NCBI RefSeq assembly: GCF_007856155.1
Contig: NZ_CP042266.1
Span: 6,200,001 to 6,264,000 of the forward strand
Source: Streptomyces qinzhouensis
Lineage (GTDB): Bacteria > Actinomycetota > Actinomycetes > Streptomycetales > Streptomycetaceae
DNA length: 64,000 bases
Direction of reading: 5' to 3'
The notes below the pieces were generated by a model, which searched no databases, was not told the origin of the DNA, and worked only from the letters and a program-made list of their open reading frames with translations. Position 1 is the stretch's first letter, and the number at the start of each line of letters is the position of its first letter. A program made the translations under genes and the position numbers. Below are positions 17,476 to 27,229 of the stretch, piece by piece.

Positions 17476-18141
17476 TCAGTGGATGATGCCCGTGCGCAGG
17501 GCGACGGCGACCATTCCGGCCCGGTCGCCGGTGCCGAGCTTGCGTGCGATCCGGGCCAGATGGCTCTTCACGGTGAGTGCGGACAGGCCCATGGAGACGC
17601 CGATGGCCTTGTTCGACTGGCCCTCCGCCACCAGCCGCAGGACCTCGACTTCCCGGCCCGACAGCTCTCGGTAACCGCCCGGATGGCTGGGGGCGCCCGG
17701 CGGGCGGCGGTGGCCGAGGCGGGCCGCGGCCGCGCCGATGGGGGCCGCGCCGGGCCGGGTCGGATGGCCGATATTGGTGCGGGTGCCGGTGACGACATAG
17801 CCCTTCACACCGCCCGCGAGGGCGTTGCGTACGGCGCCGATGTCGTCGGCGGCGGAGAGGGCGAGGCCGTTGGGCCAGCCCGCGGCGCGGGTCTCGGAGA
17901 GCAGGGTGAGCCCGGATCCGTCGGGCAGATGGACGTCGGCGACACAGATGTCGCGGGGGTTGCCGATACGGGGGCGGGCCTCCGCGATGGACGAGGCCTC
18001 GATCACATCCCGGACGCCGAGCGCCCACAGGTGGCGGGTGACGGTGGAGCGGACGCGCGGATCTGCCACGACCACCATCGCGGTCGGCTTGTTCGGACGG
18101 TAGGCGACCAGGCTTGCGGGCTGCTCGAGAAGGACGGACAC
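17476..18141 (-). CDS. Orphan LuxR/NarL-type response regulator
   Basis: This 221-residue transcription factor has a receiver-like N-terminal domain (about residues 18-120) and a C-terminal LuxR helix-turn-helix (about 158-215). The HTH reads LSGREVEVLRLVAEGQSNKAIGVSMGLSALTVKSHLARI. A candidate phospho-acceptor Asp is in VADVHLPDGSG, but the usual acidic pair after the first strand is reduced to one (VVADPRV). No kinase gene is nearby, so it may be an atypical regulator that does not need phosphorylation. AGGAGGA precedes the GTG start. Confidence 0.82.
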   Translation of the reverse strand: MSVLLEQPASLVAYRPNKPTAMVVVADPRVRSTVTRHLWALGVRDVIEASSIAEARPRIGNPRDICVADVHLPDGSGLTLLSETRAAGWPNGLALSAADDIGAVRNALAGGVKGYVVTGTRTNIGHPTRPGAAPIGAAAARLGHRRPPGAPSHPGGYRELSGREVEVLRLVAEGQSNKAIGVSMGLSALTVKSHLARIARKLGTGDRAGMVAVALRTGIIH

Positions 18142-18353
18142 CGGGCTCCTCCTGGGGGGAAGGTGCGGGGACGGGGCCGGCTCGGGGATGAAGCCGGGGC
18201 AATCCGTGAAGTTAGGGTCATTGACCTCTTCGGCAGCCTGTCCGGTGTCCTTTAGGGAATGATCACTATTCAGTGAGTAGAAATTGGTGCAATTCGGACG
18301 GATGATCGATGATCCTACGAGTGATCTCCCCGGCTCCGCGCACCAGGGACGGA

Positions 18354-18399
18354 AACGGCCGCGCGGCCCGGGACGAGTGTCCCAGGCCGCGCGGCCGTT
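18354..18399 (-). terminator. Terminator after the DUF3000 gene
   Basis: A 15-bp perfect stem pairs 18354-18368 with 18385-18399 in the space after the minus-strand stop at 18411. It can also act on plus-strand transcription. Confidence 0.8.
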
Positions 18400-18410
18400 C
18401 CGTTACGCCG

Positions 18411-19088
18411 TCAACGTTGGCGATGCTGCGGTCCCCGCCGCTGCGGCAGGCTCACCACACCCGTCGCCGGCTCCGGCCCGCCCGCCGGGACGGGCGGCAG
18501 TCCGGCGATCTGGCAGAGCAGATCGCACCAGGCCGCGAGGTGTGCGGCGGTGTCCGGCACCCCGCCGGGACCCTCCTCGGGGGTCCAGGACGCCCGGATC
18601 TCGATCTGGGTCGCGGGACGCCGCGGCGAAAGTCCTCCGAAGTAGTGAGAGCCCGCACGGGTGACGGTCCCGCTCGCCTCCCCGTACGACAGTCCGCGCG
18701 CCTCCAGCGCGCCCGTCAGCCACGACCAGCACACCTCCGGCAGCAGCGGATCCGCGGCCATCTCCGGCTCCAGCTCGGCCCGGACCAGTGTCACCAGCCG
18801 GAAGGTGCCCCGCCAGGCCTCGTGCCCGGCCGGATCGTGGAGCAGCACCAGCCGGCCGTCCGCCAGATCCTCGTCGTCCGCGACGACCGCCGCTTCCAGC
18901 GCATGCGCGTACGGCGCCAGCTTCTGCGGGGCGCGGGCCGGGTCCACTTCGATTTCCGGGCGCAGCCCGGCGCCCTGCAATGCCTCCACCGCCCGCCGGA
19001 ACGCCTTCGGGACGGTATCGCCCTCCGGGGCGCCACCGTCCGGTGAATGTTCAGCATGATCGGAAAAACGTCCCTGAGCCGCAGCCAT
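18411..19088 (-). CDS. DUF3000 family protein
   Basis: This 225-residue conserved actinobacterial protein of unknown function is predicted to be soluble. It starts with a polar segment, and its core runs from about residue 28 ([12 protein letters not shown]) to about 195. Trp-rich stretches such as [16 protein letters not shown] and [14 protein letters not shown] look characteristic of the family. It is divergent from hemE with only 91 bp between starts, so the two promoters share that space. This family commonly sits next to hemE in Streptomyces, but no biochemical role follows from that. Confidence 0.75.
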   Translation of the reverse strand: MAAAQGRFSDHAEHSPDGGAPEGDTVPKAFRRAVEALQGAGLRPEIEVDPARAPQKLAPYAHALEAAVVADDEDLADGRLVLLHDPAGHEAWRGTFRLVTLVRAELEPEMAADPLLPEVCWSWLTGALEARGLSYGEASGTVTRAGSHYFGGLSPRRPATQIEIRASWTPEEGPGGVPDTAAHLAAWCDLLCQIAGLPPVPAGGPEPATGVVSLPQRRGPQHRQR

Positions 19089-19179
19089 GCGGGGAAGACT
19101 AGGCGGAACGCGGCTTCCGCGCAGGGAAGGACACCCGGGCCGGTCGGCCGCTTTTCCCGGCCGTGGGAGGATTCGGACC

Positions 19180-20244
19180 GTGAGCGCCTACGACCGCCCC
19201 CCGGGCCAGCAGCCGAAGACGTACGATTCCGCCTTTCTGAAGGCCTGCCGCCGGGAGCCGGTGCCGCACACCCCGGTCTGGTTCATGCGACAGGCGGGGC
19301 GCTCGCTGCCGGAGTATCTGAAGGTCCGTGAGGGCATTCCGATGCTGGAGTCCTGCATGCGGCCGGAGCTGGTCAAGGAGATCACCCTCCAGCCGGTGCG
19401 GCGGCACGGCGTCGACGCGGCGATCTACTTCAGCGACATCGTCGTCCCGCTCAAGGCCATCGGGATCGACCTCGACATCAAGCCCGGTGTCGGGCCCGTC
19501 GTCGCCGAGCCGATCCGCAGCCGCGCGGACCTCGCCAGGCTGCGGGATCTGACCCCGGAGGACGTCTGGTACGTCACCGAGGCCATCGGACTGCTGACGG
19601 AGGAGCTGGGCGGCACCCCGCTGATCGGCTTCGCGGGCGCCCCCTTCACCCTCGCCAGCTATCTCGTCGAGGGCGGCCCCTCCCGCAACCACGAGCACAC
19701 CAAGGCGCTGATGTACGGCGACCCGGAGCTGTGGGCGGATCTGCTGGACCGGCTCGCGGAGATCACCTCGGCCTTTCTGAAGGTTCAGATCGAAGCCGGT
19801 GCGAGCGCCGTGCAGCTCTTCGACTCCTGGGTCGGCGCCCTCGCCCCGGCGGACTACCGCCGCTCGGTGATGCCCGCGTCCACCAAGGTCTTCGACGCGG
19901 TCGCCGGATACGGAGTGCCCCGTATCCACTTCGGGGTGGGTACGGGCGAGCTGCTCGGTCTGCTCGGCGAGGCGGGCGCGGACGTCGTCGGCGTCGACTG
20001 GCGCGTCCCCCTGGACGAGGCCGCCCGCCGAGTGGGCCCCGGCAAGGCGCTCCAGGGCAATCTCGACCCCGCGGTCCTCTTCGCCCCCCGCGAGGCCGTC
20101 GAGACGAAGACCCGCGAGGTGCTGGCGGCCGCCGCCGGCCTGGAAGGCCATGTCTTCAACCTGGGCCACGGCGTCCTGCCGTCCATGGACCCCGACGCCC
20201 TGACCCGCCTCACCGAGTTCGTCCACACCGAGACCGCCCGCTGA
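19180..20244 (+). CDS. hemE: Uroporphyrinogen decarboxylase
   Basis: This 354-residue cytoplasmic enzyme decarboxylates uroporphyrinogen III to coproporphyrinogen III. The signature [15 protein letters not shown] is at about residues 30-44, and the second family signature is [22 protein letters not shown] nine bases upstream supports GTG 19180 over the longer frame. It feeds the haem genes hemY and chdC a few kilobases downstream, although an unrelated flavoprotein and lipoprotein lie between. A perfect palindromic terminator follows. Confidence 0.94.
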   Translation: MSAYDRPPGQQPKTYDSAFLKACRREPVPHTPVWFMRQAGRSLPEYLKVREGIPMLESCMRPELVKEITLQPVRRHGVDAAIYFSDIVVPLKAIGIDLDIKPGVGPVVAEPIRSRADLARLRDLTPEDVWYVTEAIGLLTEELGGTPLIGFAGAPFTLASYLVEGGPSRNHEHTKALMYGDPELWADLLDRLAEITSAFLKVQIEAGASAVQLFDSWVGALAPADYRRSVMPASTKVFDAVAGYGVPRIHFGVGTGELLGLLGEAGADVVGVDWRVPLDEAARRVGPGKALQGNLDPAVLFAPREAVETKTREVLAAAAGLEGHVFNLGHGVLPSMDPDALTRLTEFVHTETAR

Positions 20245-20248
20245 TCGC

Positions 20249-20277
20249 GTACGGGGGCGCCCCGGGCGCCCCCGTAC
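20249..20277. terminator. Bidirectional terminator between hemE and the flavoprotein gene
   Basis: A perfect 14-bp inverted repeat (20249-20262 with 20264-20277) lies 5 nt after hemE and 6 nt before the convergent stop at 20283. Confidence 0.85.
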
Positions 20278-20282
20278 CGCGG

Positions 20283-21671
20283 CTATCCCGCCGCGGTGAC
20301 CGCCCGGACCGCCTTGCGGGCCGCGACCAGCACCGGGTCCCACACCGGTGAGAACGGCGGCGCGTAGCCGAGGTCGAGCATCGTCATCCGCTCGACGGTC
20401 ATCCCGGCCGTCAGCGCCACCGCGGCGACGTCGACCCGTTTCGCCGCGCCCTCGCGGCCCACGATCTGGAGCCCGAGGAGCCGCCCCGTCCCGCGCTCCG
20501 CGAGGATCTTCACCGTCATCACCGAAGCGTCCGGGTAGTACCCCGCCCGGCTGGTCGACTCGACGGTGGCGGTGACGTACTGGAGTCCGGCGGCCGTCGC
20601 GTCCTTCTCCCGCAGCCCGGTCCGGGCGATCTCCAGATCGCACACCTTGCTGACCGCGGTGCCCACCACCCCGGGGAAGGTGCCGTAGCCGCCGCCGATG
20701 TTCGCGCCGATGATCTGGCCGTGCTTGTTGGCGTGGGTACCGAGCGGGATATGCCGGTCCCGGCCCGACACCAGGTCGAGCACCTCCACACAGTCCCCGC
20801 CCGCCCAGATCGCGTCCCGGCCGCGGACCCGCATCGACAGGTCGGTCAGCAGTCCCCCGTACTCCCCGGTGGGCAGCCCCGCGGCCCGGGCCAGCGTGGT
20901 CTCCGGCGCCACGCCGATCCCGAGGACGACCACGTCCGCCGGGTACTCGGCCGCCGCCGTCGCCACCGCGCGGACCCGTCCGTCGTCGCCGGTACGGACC
21001 GCGGTGACCTCGGCGCGGTTGACCGTGGTGATGCCGAGACCGTCCATCGCCGTGTGCACCAGCCGGCCCATATCGGGGTCGAGGGTCGCCATCGGCTGCT
21101 CGCCGCGGTTCAGGACGGTGACCTCGAAGCCGTGGTGCAGCAGCGCCTCCGCCATCTCGACACCGATGTACCCCGCGCCCACCACGACCGCCCGGCGGCG
21201 TCCCCCGGCCGGGCCGAGGGCGTCGAGGGTGGTGAGGAGGGACTGTCCGTCGTCGAGGTTCTGCACCCCGTGGACCCCGGGCGCCCCGATCCCGGGGATC
21301 GGCGGCCGGACCGGCCGGGCCCCGGTGGCGATCACCAGCCGGTCCCAGCCCGTCCATTCTTCGGTGCCGCTCTCCAGATCGCGGGTCCGGACCCGCCCCC
21401 GGTCCGGGTCGATCTCCATGACCTCGGTCCGCATCCGCAGATCGATCCCCCGGGCCCGGTGCTCCTCGGGCGTCCGGGCGATCAGCTTGTCCCGCCCCGC
21501 GACCTGCCCGCCGATCCAGTACGGGATCCCGCACGCCGAGTACGAGGCGAAGTGACCGCGCTCGAAGGCGACGATCTCCAGCTCGTCCGGCGTGCGGAAC
21601 CTGCGTGCCTGCGAGGCGGCGGACATGCCGGCCGCGTCGCCCCCGATGACCACCAGTCGCTGTGCTGCCAT
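20283..21671 (-). CDS. FAD-dependent pyridine nucleotide-disulfide oxidoreductase (CoA-disulfide reductase/NADH oxidase-like)
   Basis: This 462-residue flavoprotein has an N-terminal FAD-binding Rossmann motif VVIGGDAAGMSAA and the redox-active Cys in SYSACGIPYW, as in CoA-disulfide reductases and NADH oxidases. A second Rossmann motif, VVVGAGYIGVEMAEALL at about residue 160, binds NAD(P)H. A C-terminal dimerisation domain follows. The ATG at 21671 is chosen over GTG 21677. The gene lies 27 bp after the DUF4349 gene on the same strand. Actinobacteria use mycothiol, so a peroxide or NADH oxidase role is as likely as CoA reduction. Confidence 0.8.
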   Translation of the reverse strand: MAAQRLVVIGGDAAGMSAASQARRFRTPDELEIVAFERGHFASYSACGIPYWIGGQVAGRDKLIARTPEEHRARGIDLRMRTEVMEIDPDRGRVRTRDLESGTEEWTGWDRLVIATGARPVRPPIPGIGAPGVHGVQNLDDGQSLLTTLDALGPAGGRRRAVVVGAGYIGVEMAEALLHHGFEVTVLNRGEQPMATLDPDMGRLVHTAMDGLGITTVNRAEVTAVRTGDDGRVRAVATAAAEYPADVVVLGIGVAPETTLARAAGLPTGEYGGLLTDLSMRVRGRDAIWAGGDCVEVLDLVSGRDRHIPLGTHANKHGQIIGANIGGGYGTFPGVVGTAVSKVCDLEIARTGLREKDATAAGLQYVTATVESTSRAGYYPDASVMTVKILAERGTGRLLGLQIVGREGAAKRVDVAAVALTAGMTVERMTMLDLGYAPPFSPVWDPVLVAARKAVRAVTAAG

Positions 21672-21704
21672 GGGCACACGCTACGTCGGCCACCGGACCG
21701 GGTG

Positions 21705-22697
21705 TCAGCCCCGGTCCTGCCCGTCGTCCGCCGGCTCCGGGTCCGCCTCCGTACCGGCCCGGGCCCGCCGCGTCCGCCGGCGCAGCCACCACCACACGGC
21801 ACCGCCCAGCGCCAGCACCACCAGAAACGGCAGTACCGCGCTCAGTACGATCACCACCCACAGCGCCACCGTCACCAGCGCCCGCCAGCCGCCGGAGAGG
21901 GCGTCCAGCACCCCGGGACCGTCCTCCTTCCCCGCCTTGTCGTCCCGCGGCTCGGGCTCCCGGTAGTCCAGGGTGATCGTCGACATGGCCGACTGGTTCT
22001 TCAGCGACGCCTGCTGGGCCAGCAGCGACTCCAGATCCGCCTGCCGACGGCCCAGCTCGGCCTCCAGCGAGACGATGTCGCTCAGTTTGTCCGCCCGGTC
22101 CATCAGCTCCCGTACCCGCGCCACACTGGCCCGCTGGGTGGCGATCCGGCTCTCGGTATCCACGACCTGGCTGGTGACGTTCTTGGCCGCGGACTCCACG
22201 GACACCAGCCTGCCGCCCTTCGACAGGGCCGCGAGGACCGCCCCGTACCGCTCCTGCGGCACCCGCAGCACGATCCGGGACGAGTCGGCGTCACCGGTGT
22301 CGGAGCCGGCCGCGAACCCCGACGACTCCTCGCCCACATAGCCGCCCTCGGCCTCGGCGATCCGCCGGGCGCTCGCGACGGCCTTCCCGACGTCCTCGAC
22401 CTCCACCTGGAGCTCGGCGGTCCGGATGATGTGCGCGGCGGCGAGCGGCGGTTTCTTCGTGTCCGCGCCGCCGCTGCCGGGCTTCGCGGTGGGGTCCCCG
22501 GTAGGAGGCGCCGCGGGGTCCGTGGGCTTCGCCACCTCCGCCGCGCGGCCGGCCCCGGTACCGCCCTCCGGCTCGGCCGCGGCCTTCCGGTCGTGATCCG
22601 CCGCCGCGGACTTGTCGGCCGAATCGGATGCGGAGCAGCCGGACACCGTCAGCACCCCCGCCACCATCAGCGCGGCGAACACTCGTCGAGCACGCAT
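21705..22697 (-). CDS. DUF4349 lipoprotein with coiled coil and C-terminal membrane helix
   Basis: This 330-residue envelope protein has a lipobox VSGC with Cys at residue 21, followed by a low-complexity Ala/Lys/Pro/Gly linker to about 95. A globular part (TAELQVEVEDVGKAVASARRI) then precedes a predicted coiled coil that contains ELEAELGRRQADLESLL-like heptads. A C-terminal transmembrane helix VTVALWVVIVLSAVLPFLVV and a basic tail end the protein. ATG 22697 follows a GGGGGA ribosome site. Being both lipidated and membrane-spanning, it could span the cell-surface zone; function unknown. Confidence 0.8.
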   Translation of the reverse strand: MRARRVFAALMVAGVLTVSGCSASDSADKSAAADHDRKAAAEPEGGTGAGRAAEVAKPTDPAAPPTGDPTAKPGSGGADTKKPPLAAAHIIRTAELQVEVEDVGKAVASARRIAEAEGGYVGEESSGFAAGSDTGDADSSRIVLRVPQERYGAVLAALSKGGRLVSVESAAKNVTSQVVDTESRIATQRASVARVRELMDRADKLSDIVSLEAELGRRQADLESLLAQQASLKNQSAMSTITLDYREPEPRDDKAGKEDGPGVLDALSGGWRALVTVALWVVIVLSAVLPFLVVLALGGAVWWWLRRRTRRARAGTEADPEPADDGQDRG

Positions 22698-22755
22698 GTC
22701 TTCCCCCTGGCACGGCACCGGTCGTCCGGCGCCGCATGGTGTTCCGTCGTCAGGT

Positions 22756-22942
22756 CCTGTCCGGGCGATCTTCGAGGATCAGCCCGCGGCGTCAGATGCG
22801 GTGCATCGCAAGGCGGAGGATCGTCCTCGTACTGGGTGTACTCGGTCGATTCCGACAACGCAGTGTGGGGGTCCCGCCCGGGCGAAGCCCAGGGGGAGTG
22901 CCGTAGCTGTCGTCGTGGGCCCGACAAGATCGCCCGGGCAGG
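22756..22942. mobile_element. MITE-like repeat, 187 bp
   Basis: Near-perfect 17-bp terminal inverted repeats CCTGYCCGGGCGATCTT bound this element (22756-22772 and 22926-22942). It has no coding capacity. Its interior shares about 60 bp with the element at 47126 (GCAAGGCGGAGG, CCTCGTACTGG, CCGACAACGCAG), so the two are one non-autonomous family. It fills much of the 349-bp divergent space between the DUF4349 and hemY genes, where promoters are expected. Confidence 0.75.
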
Positions 22943-23046
22943 GCCCAGGTGCTACTTCGACGGAGAACCCCCGCGGATCGTTGCCGTCCGGGTGTCCCGA
23001 ACCGGTCACGTTCGGGACTCGGAACGGCATTTGAGAGAGTGGGGGC

Positions 23047-24567
23047 ATGGATTCCGCGCACCGCGGCGGCGCCGGTACGGCCGCCGCCACCGGCACACAG
23101 ACCGCCACCGGCACCACCGGCACCACCGGCGGGGGTACGCCCCCGGGCCGGGCCGTCGTCGTCGGCGGGGGTATCTCCGGGCTGGCCGCCGCCCACCGGC
23201 TGGTCACCGCCGGCTGGCGGGTCACCCTGCTGGAGACCGCCGCCGTACTCGGCGGAAAGCTGTCCGTGGGCGAGCTCGCGGGCGTCCCGGTCGACCTGGG
23301 CGCCGAGTCGCTGCTCGCCCGCCGCCCGGAAGCCGCCGATCTCGCCCGCGCCGCCGGCCTCGGCGACCGCCTCCGGCCCCCGGCCACCACGACCGCCTCC
23401 GTCTGGACCCGCGGCGCCCTGCGGCCCATGCCCCGGGGCCATGTGATGGGTGTGCCCGCCGATGCCGAGTCCCTGGCCGGACTGCTCAGCCCCGAGGGCG
23501 TGGCGCGTATCGCCCGGGAGCGCGAGCTGCCGCCCGCCGACCTCGGCGACGACATCGCCGTCGGCCGCTATGTCGCCGACCGCCTCGGCGAGGAGGTCGT
23601 CGGCCGGCTGGTGGAGCCGCTCCTCGGCGGTGTGTACGCGGGCGACGCCTACCGCATCTCGATGCGGGCCGCCGTCCCCGCGCTGTTCGAAGCCGCCCGC
23701 TCCCATCCGTACCTCCTCGACGCCGTCCGCGCCGTCCAGGACGAGGCCGCGGCGCGGCAGCGGACCGGCCCCGTCTTCCTCGGGCTCGACGGCGGCGTCG
23801 GCACCCTCCCGCTCGCCGTCGCCGACGCCGTCCGCGCGGCCGGCGGCGAACTGCGCACCGGCACCCGCGTCCTCGGCCTGGAACGGGGCGCCGGCGGCTG
23901 GCGGGTACGGACGGACCGCGGCGAGATCCTGACCGCCGACGCCGTCGTCCTCGCCACCCCCGCCTGGTCCACGGCCGAACTGCTGTCCGCCGAGTCCCCG
24001 GCCGCCGCCGCCGAACTCGGCCGGATCGAATACGCCTCCATGAGCCTGATCACCCTGGCGTTCCGGCGCGCCGACCTGGACGCCGCGGCGCTGCCCGAGG
24101 GCAGTGGCTTCCTGGTGCCCGCGGACGAGGGCCGGACGATCAAGGCGTCCACCTTCTCCAGCCGCAAATGGCAGTGGGCCGACGAAGCCTCCGCCGCCGA
24201 GGGGCTGGCCGTGCTGCGGACCTCGGTGGGCCGCTACGGCGACGAGGACCACCTCGACCGCGAGGACGGCGAACTCGTCGATGTGTCCCTGCGCGACCTC
24301 GGCGCCGCCACCGGGCTCGCCGCCCGGCCCGTCGCCAGTACCGTCACCCGGTGGATCGGCGGTCTGCCGCAGTACCCCGTGGGCCATCTCGACCGCACCG
24401 CCCGGATCCGCGCGGAGGTCGCGAAACTCCCCGGACTGGAGGTCTGCGGCGCCGCCTACGACGGGGTCGGGATCCCCGCCTGCATCGCCGACGGACAGCG
24501 CGCGGCGGACACGATCACCACCATGCGGACCCGGGCGACGGGCCCCGGAAGCGACGCGGGACAATAG
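23047..24567 (+). CDS. hemY: Coproporphyrinogen III/protoporphyrinogen oxidase
   Basis: This 506-residue FAD enzyme (also called CgoX in Gram-positives) oxidises coproporphyrinogen III to coproporphyrin III. An unusual Thr/Gly/Ala-rich N-terminal stretch of about 35 residues precedes the dinucleotide motif [16 protein letters not shown]. Family motifs [11 protein letters not shown] and [12 protein letters not shown] follow, and the C-terminal FAD contact is [16 protein letters not shown]. It lies 4 bp before chdC, so the two steps that complete haem are co-translated. Because ChdC is next, the coproporphyrin route is favoured over the classical one. Confidence 0.93.
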   Translation: MDSAHRGGAGTAAATGTQTATGTTGTTGGGTPPGRAVVVGGGISGLAAAHRLVTAGWRVTLLETAAVLGGKLSVGELAGVPVDLGAESLLARRPEAADLARAAGLGDRLRPPATTTASVWTRGALRPMPRGHVMGVPADAESLAGLLSPEGVARIARERELPPADLGDDIAVGRYVADRLGEEVVGRLVEPLLGGVYAGDAYRISMRAAVPALFEAARSHPYLLDAVRAVQDEAAARQRTGPVFLGLDGGVGTLPLAVADAVRAAGGELRTGTRVLGLERGAGGWRVRTDRGEILTADAVVLATPAWSTAELLSAESPAAAAELGRIEYASMSLITLAFRRADLDAAALPEGSGFLVPADEGRTIKASTFSSRKWQWADEASAAEGLAVLRTSVGRYGDEDHLDREDGELVDVSLRDLGAATGLAARPVASTVTRWIGGLPQYPVGHLDRTARIRAEVAKLPGLEVCGAAYDGVGIPACIADGQRAADTITTMRTRATGPGSDAGQ

Positions 24568-24571
24568 CCCC

Positions 24572-25285
24572 ATGAGTGCGCCAGAAAAGACCCCGAACGC
24601 GGGCAAGAAGGCCAAGGACCTCAACGAGGTCATCCGCTACACGCTGTGGTCGGTCTTCAAGCTCCGTGACGTACTGCCCGACGACCGGGCCGGCTGGGCC
24701 GACGAGGTCGAGGAGCTGTTCGCGAAGCTGGCCGCCGAGGATGTCACGATCCGCGGCACGTACGACCTCTCCGGGCTGCGGGCCGACGCCGATCTGATGA
24801 TCTGGTGGCACGCCGAGACCGCGGACGAGCTCCAGGACGCGTACAACCGATTCCGCCGCACCCGCTTCGGCCGGGCGTTCGAACCGGTGTGGTCCAATAT
24901 GGCGCTCCACCGGCCCGCGGAGTTCAACAAGTCCCATATCCCGGCGTTCCTCGCGGACGAGCGGGCCCGGGACTATGTCAGCGTCTACCCGTTCGTCCGT
25001 TCCTACGACTGGTACCTGCTGCCCGACGAGGACCGGCGGCGGATGCTCGCCGACCACGGGAAGATGGCCCGCGGCTATCCGGACGTGCGCGCCAACACGG
25101 TGGCGTCGTTCTCCCTCGGCGACTACGAGTGGGTCCTCGCCTTCGAGGCGGACGAACTGCACCGGATCGTCGACCTGATGCGCCATCTGCGCGCCTCCGA
25201 GGCCCGGATGCACGTCCGCGAGGAGGTTCCCTTCTTCACCGGCCGGCTGAAGTCCGTGGCGGATCTGGTGGCCGGCCTCGCCTGA
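24572..25285 (+). CDS. chdC: Coproheme decarboxylase (ChdC/HemQ)
   Basis: This 237-residue chlorite-dismutase-fold enzyme oxidatively decarboxylates two propionates of coproheme to make haem b, using peroxide. The family segment [13 protein letters not shown] holds the conserved Tyr expected near the substrate. [10 protein letters not shown] carries the His expected to bind haem iron. ATG 24572 follows the hemY stop by 4 bp. It is the last gene of the hemY-chdC pair and converges on the peptidase gene. Confidence 0.93.
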   Translation: MSAPEKTPNAGKKAKDLNEVIRYTLWSVFKLRDVLPDDRAGWADEVEELFAKLAAEDVTIRGTYDLSGLRADADLMIWWHAETADELQDAYNRFRRTRFGRAFEPVWSNMALHRPAEFNKSHIPAFLADERARDYVSVYPFVRSYDWYLLPDEDRRRMLADHGKMARGYPDVRANTVASFSLGDYEWVLAFEADELHRIVDLMRHLRASEARMHVREEVPFFTGRLKSVADLVAGLA

Positions 25286-25494
25286 CGGGCGGTCGGCAGC
25301 CGAAGCCGGGCGCAGCCCTGGTGCGTTACGGGGGCGGCGCCCGGAACGGCGGGCCCCCGGGAAGAACGCGGTTGCTGCCACAGGCGCCACCGCGGCCTGA
25401 GAAGATACTCGGTGGAGGAGGTCCGGGGGCGGCACCGCCCCCCGGAAGGCCGGGGACGGGTCCGCACGGGACCCGGACTCCGTGACCCGGAAGA

Positions 25495-27120
25495 TCAGAC
25501 GGCGGGGCGCAGTGGCTGCGGCCGCAGCGTCCGCTGGTCCAGCGACACCGGGTCGGGCTCCGGGTGCGGCGCGCACGACGCGCGCCGCACCGGCGCCTCG
25601 CCGCGCAGCAGATAGTCCTCCAGATAGGCGTTGACGCAGTCGTTCGCGCCACCGCCGATACCGTGGGTGCCCGCGTCCTCCTCCGTGATCAGGACCGCCC
25701 CCTTCAGCTTCCGCGCCAGTTCCTTCGCCCCCTCGTACGGGGTCGCCGCATCGTGCTCCGCGGCCAGGATCAGCACCGGCGGCAGCGCGCCCCAGCGGGT
25801 CCGCACCTCCAGCGGCTGCTGCCGCGGCGCCCGCCAGAACGCGCACGGCAGATTCATCCAGGCGTTGTCCCAGGTCTCGAACGGCGCCTTGCGGGCCAGG
25901 GCCGTGTTGTCCCGGTCCCACACCTTCCACTCCGTGGGCCAGGGCGCGTCGTTGCAGAGGATCGCCGTGTACACGGCGTTCGCGTTCTCCGAATCCGCCG
26001 CCCACTCCTTCTTCGGCGCGGCCTGCCGGATCAGCGGCTTGTCGTTGCCGCTCAGATACTCCGACAGGGCCGTCGCCCGGGCCGGCCAGTAGTCGTCGTA
26101 GTAGGCGGCGCCCAGGAACGCGCCCTGGAGCTGGGCCGGGCCGACGACACCGCCCGCGGGCTCCTTCGCGACCCGGGCCTTCGCCTCCTCGTAGCGGCGG
26201 GCCACCGCCTCCGGGGTGGTGCCGAGTCCGTAGGCGGCGTCGTGCCGGGCCACCCAGGCGCGGAAGTCGGCCCAGCGGCGTTCGAACGCGAAGGACTGGT
26301 CGAGGTTGTTGCGGTACCAGATCTTCTCCCGGGCCGGGTGCACCGCCGAGTCGAAGACCATCCGGCGGACGTGCGAGGGGAACAGCGTGGCGTAGAGGGC
26401 GCCGAAGTACGTGCCGTAGGAGGCGCCCATGAACGTCAGCCGCTCCTGGCCGAGCGCGGCCCGCAGCACCTCCAGATCGCGGGCGTTGTTGAGGGAGGTG
26501 TAGTGGCGCAGCGCGTCGCCCGCCCGCCGCGCGCACGCGTCGGCGTACTCCCTGGCCTCGGCGATCCGCGCCCGCTTGAACGCGGGCGAGGGGTGCGTCT
26601 CGGATGCCGTCGGGGCCTTGACGAACTCCTTGGGCTCCAGGCACGACAGAGGTGCCGAGCGGCCGACGCCGCGCGGTGCGTAGCCGACCAGATCGTAGGC
26701 GCGGGCGATCCGCTTCCACTCCTGGAGCTGTCCGGCGAGCGGGAAGTACATGCTGGACGCGCCCGGTCCGCCCGGGTTGTAGACGAACGCGCCCTGGTAG
26801 TCGGCGGGTTCGCCGGTCGCCGCGATCCGGCTGACGGTCAGGGCGATCCGCCGCCCGTCGGGTTCCGCGTAGTCGAGGGGGACTTCCACCGTGCCGCAGG
26901 AGACGGTTTCGGGGAGGCCCTCCGCCGCCGGGCAGTCGCCGAAGCGGATGCCCCGCTCGGCGGCCCGGTCCGCGGCGGCGGCGGTACCCCGGGCCTCCGG
27001 TGTCGCGGCGTCACCGGACCCGTGGACCGCGGTGCCGGTCGCGGGCGTCACGGTCAGCGCGGACAGGACCAGCGACCCGAGACCGGCCACCAGGCCGTAC
27101 CCCACCCCTCTACTCGTCAC
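25495..27120 (-). CDS. Secreted alpha/beta-hydrolase, tripeptidyl-aminopeptidase type (S33)
   Basis: This 541-residue exported protein has a hydrophobic signal peptide at about residues 5-30. The alpha/beta-hydrolase domain has an oxyanion segment NPGGPGASS and the nucleophile elbow GASYGTYFG. The catalytic Asp is in LAAEHDAATP and the His in DAGTHGIGG. These features match the Streptomyces SlpD/SlpE/Tap family, which removes N-terminal tripeptides. GTG 27120 follows an AAGGGA site. It lies 109 bp downstream of the TIGR04222 gene cluster on the same strand, so read-through is possible but not shown. Confidence 0.85.
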   Translation of the reverse strand: MTSRGVGYGLVAGLGSLVLSALTVTPATGTAVHGSGDAATPEARGTAAAADRAAERGIRFGDCPAAEGLPETVSCGTVEVPLDYAEPDGRRIALTVSRIAATGEPADYQGAFVYNPGGPGASSMYFPLAGQLQEWKRIARAYDLVGYAPRGVGRSAPLSCLEPKEFVKAPTASETHPSPAFKRARIAEAREYADACARRAGDALRHYTSLNNARDLEVLRAALGQERLTFMGASYGTYFGALYATLFPSHVRRMVFDSAVHPAREKIWYRNNLDQSFAFERRWADFRAWVARHDAAYGLGTTPEAVARRYEEAKARVAKEPAGGVVGPAQLQGAFLGAAYYDDYWPARATALSEYLSGNDKPLIRQAAPKKEWAADSENANAVYTAILCNDAPWPTEWKVWDRDNTALARKAPFETWDNAWMNLPCAFWRAPRQQPLEVRTRWGALPPVLILAAEHDAATPYEGAKELARKLKGAVLITEEDAGTHGIGGGANDCVNAYLEDYLLRGEAPVRRASCAPHPEPDPVSLDQRTLRPQPLRPAV

Positions 27121-27229
27121 GTTCCGGTTCCCTTTCTGCGGACGGACGGCAGCTGCGCGCGTGCCATGCGGTCAAGGGATTTTTCGGGGTATGTGTCGAG
27201 CTGTAAAGCACCTTTGTGGGGTGTCGCGG

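Noticed and set aside
20721..24575. 1284-codon plus-strand open frame
   Set aside because: It crosses the flavoprotein and DUF4349 genes antisense and then hemY in another frame; its protein is Arg/Pro-rich low complexity. Codon-position bias explains it.
25495..27120. S33 peptidase as the leader-removing protease of the Cys-tail system
   Set aside because: It has its own signal peptide and matches general tripeptidyl-aminopeptidases that occur in many copies in Streptomyces; adjacency alone is weak.
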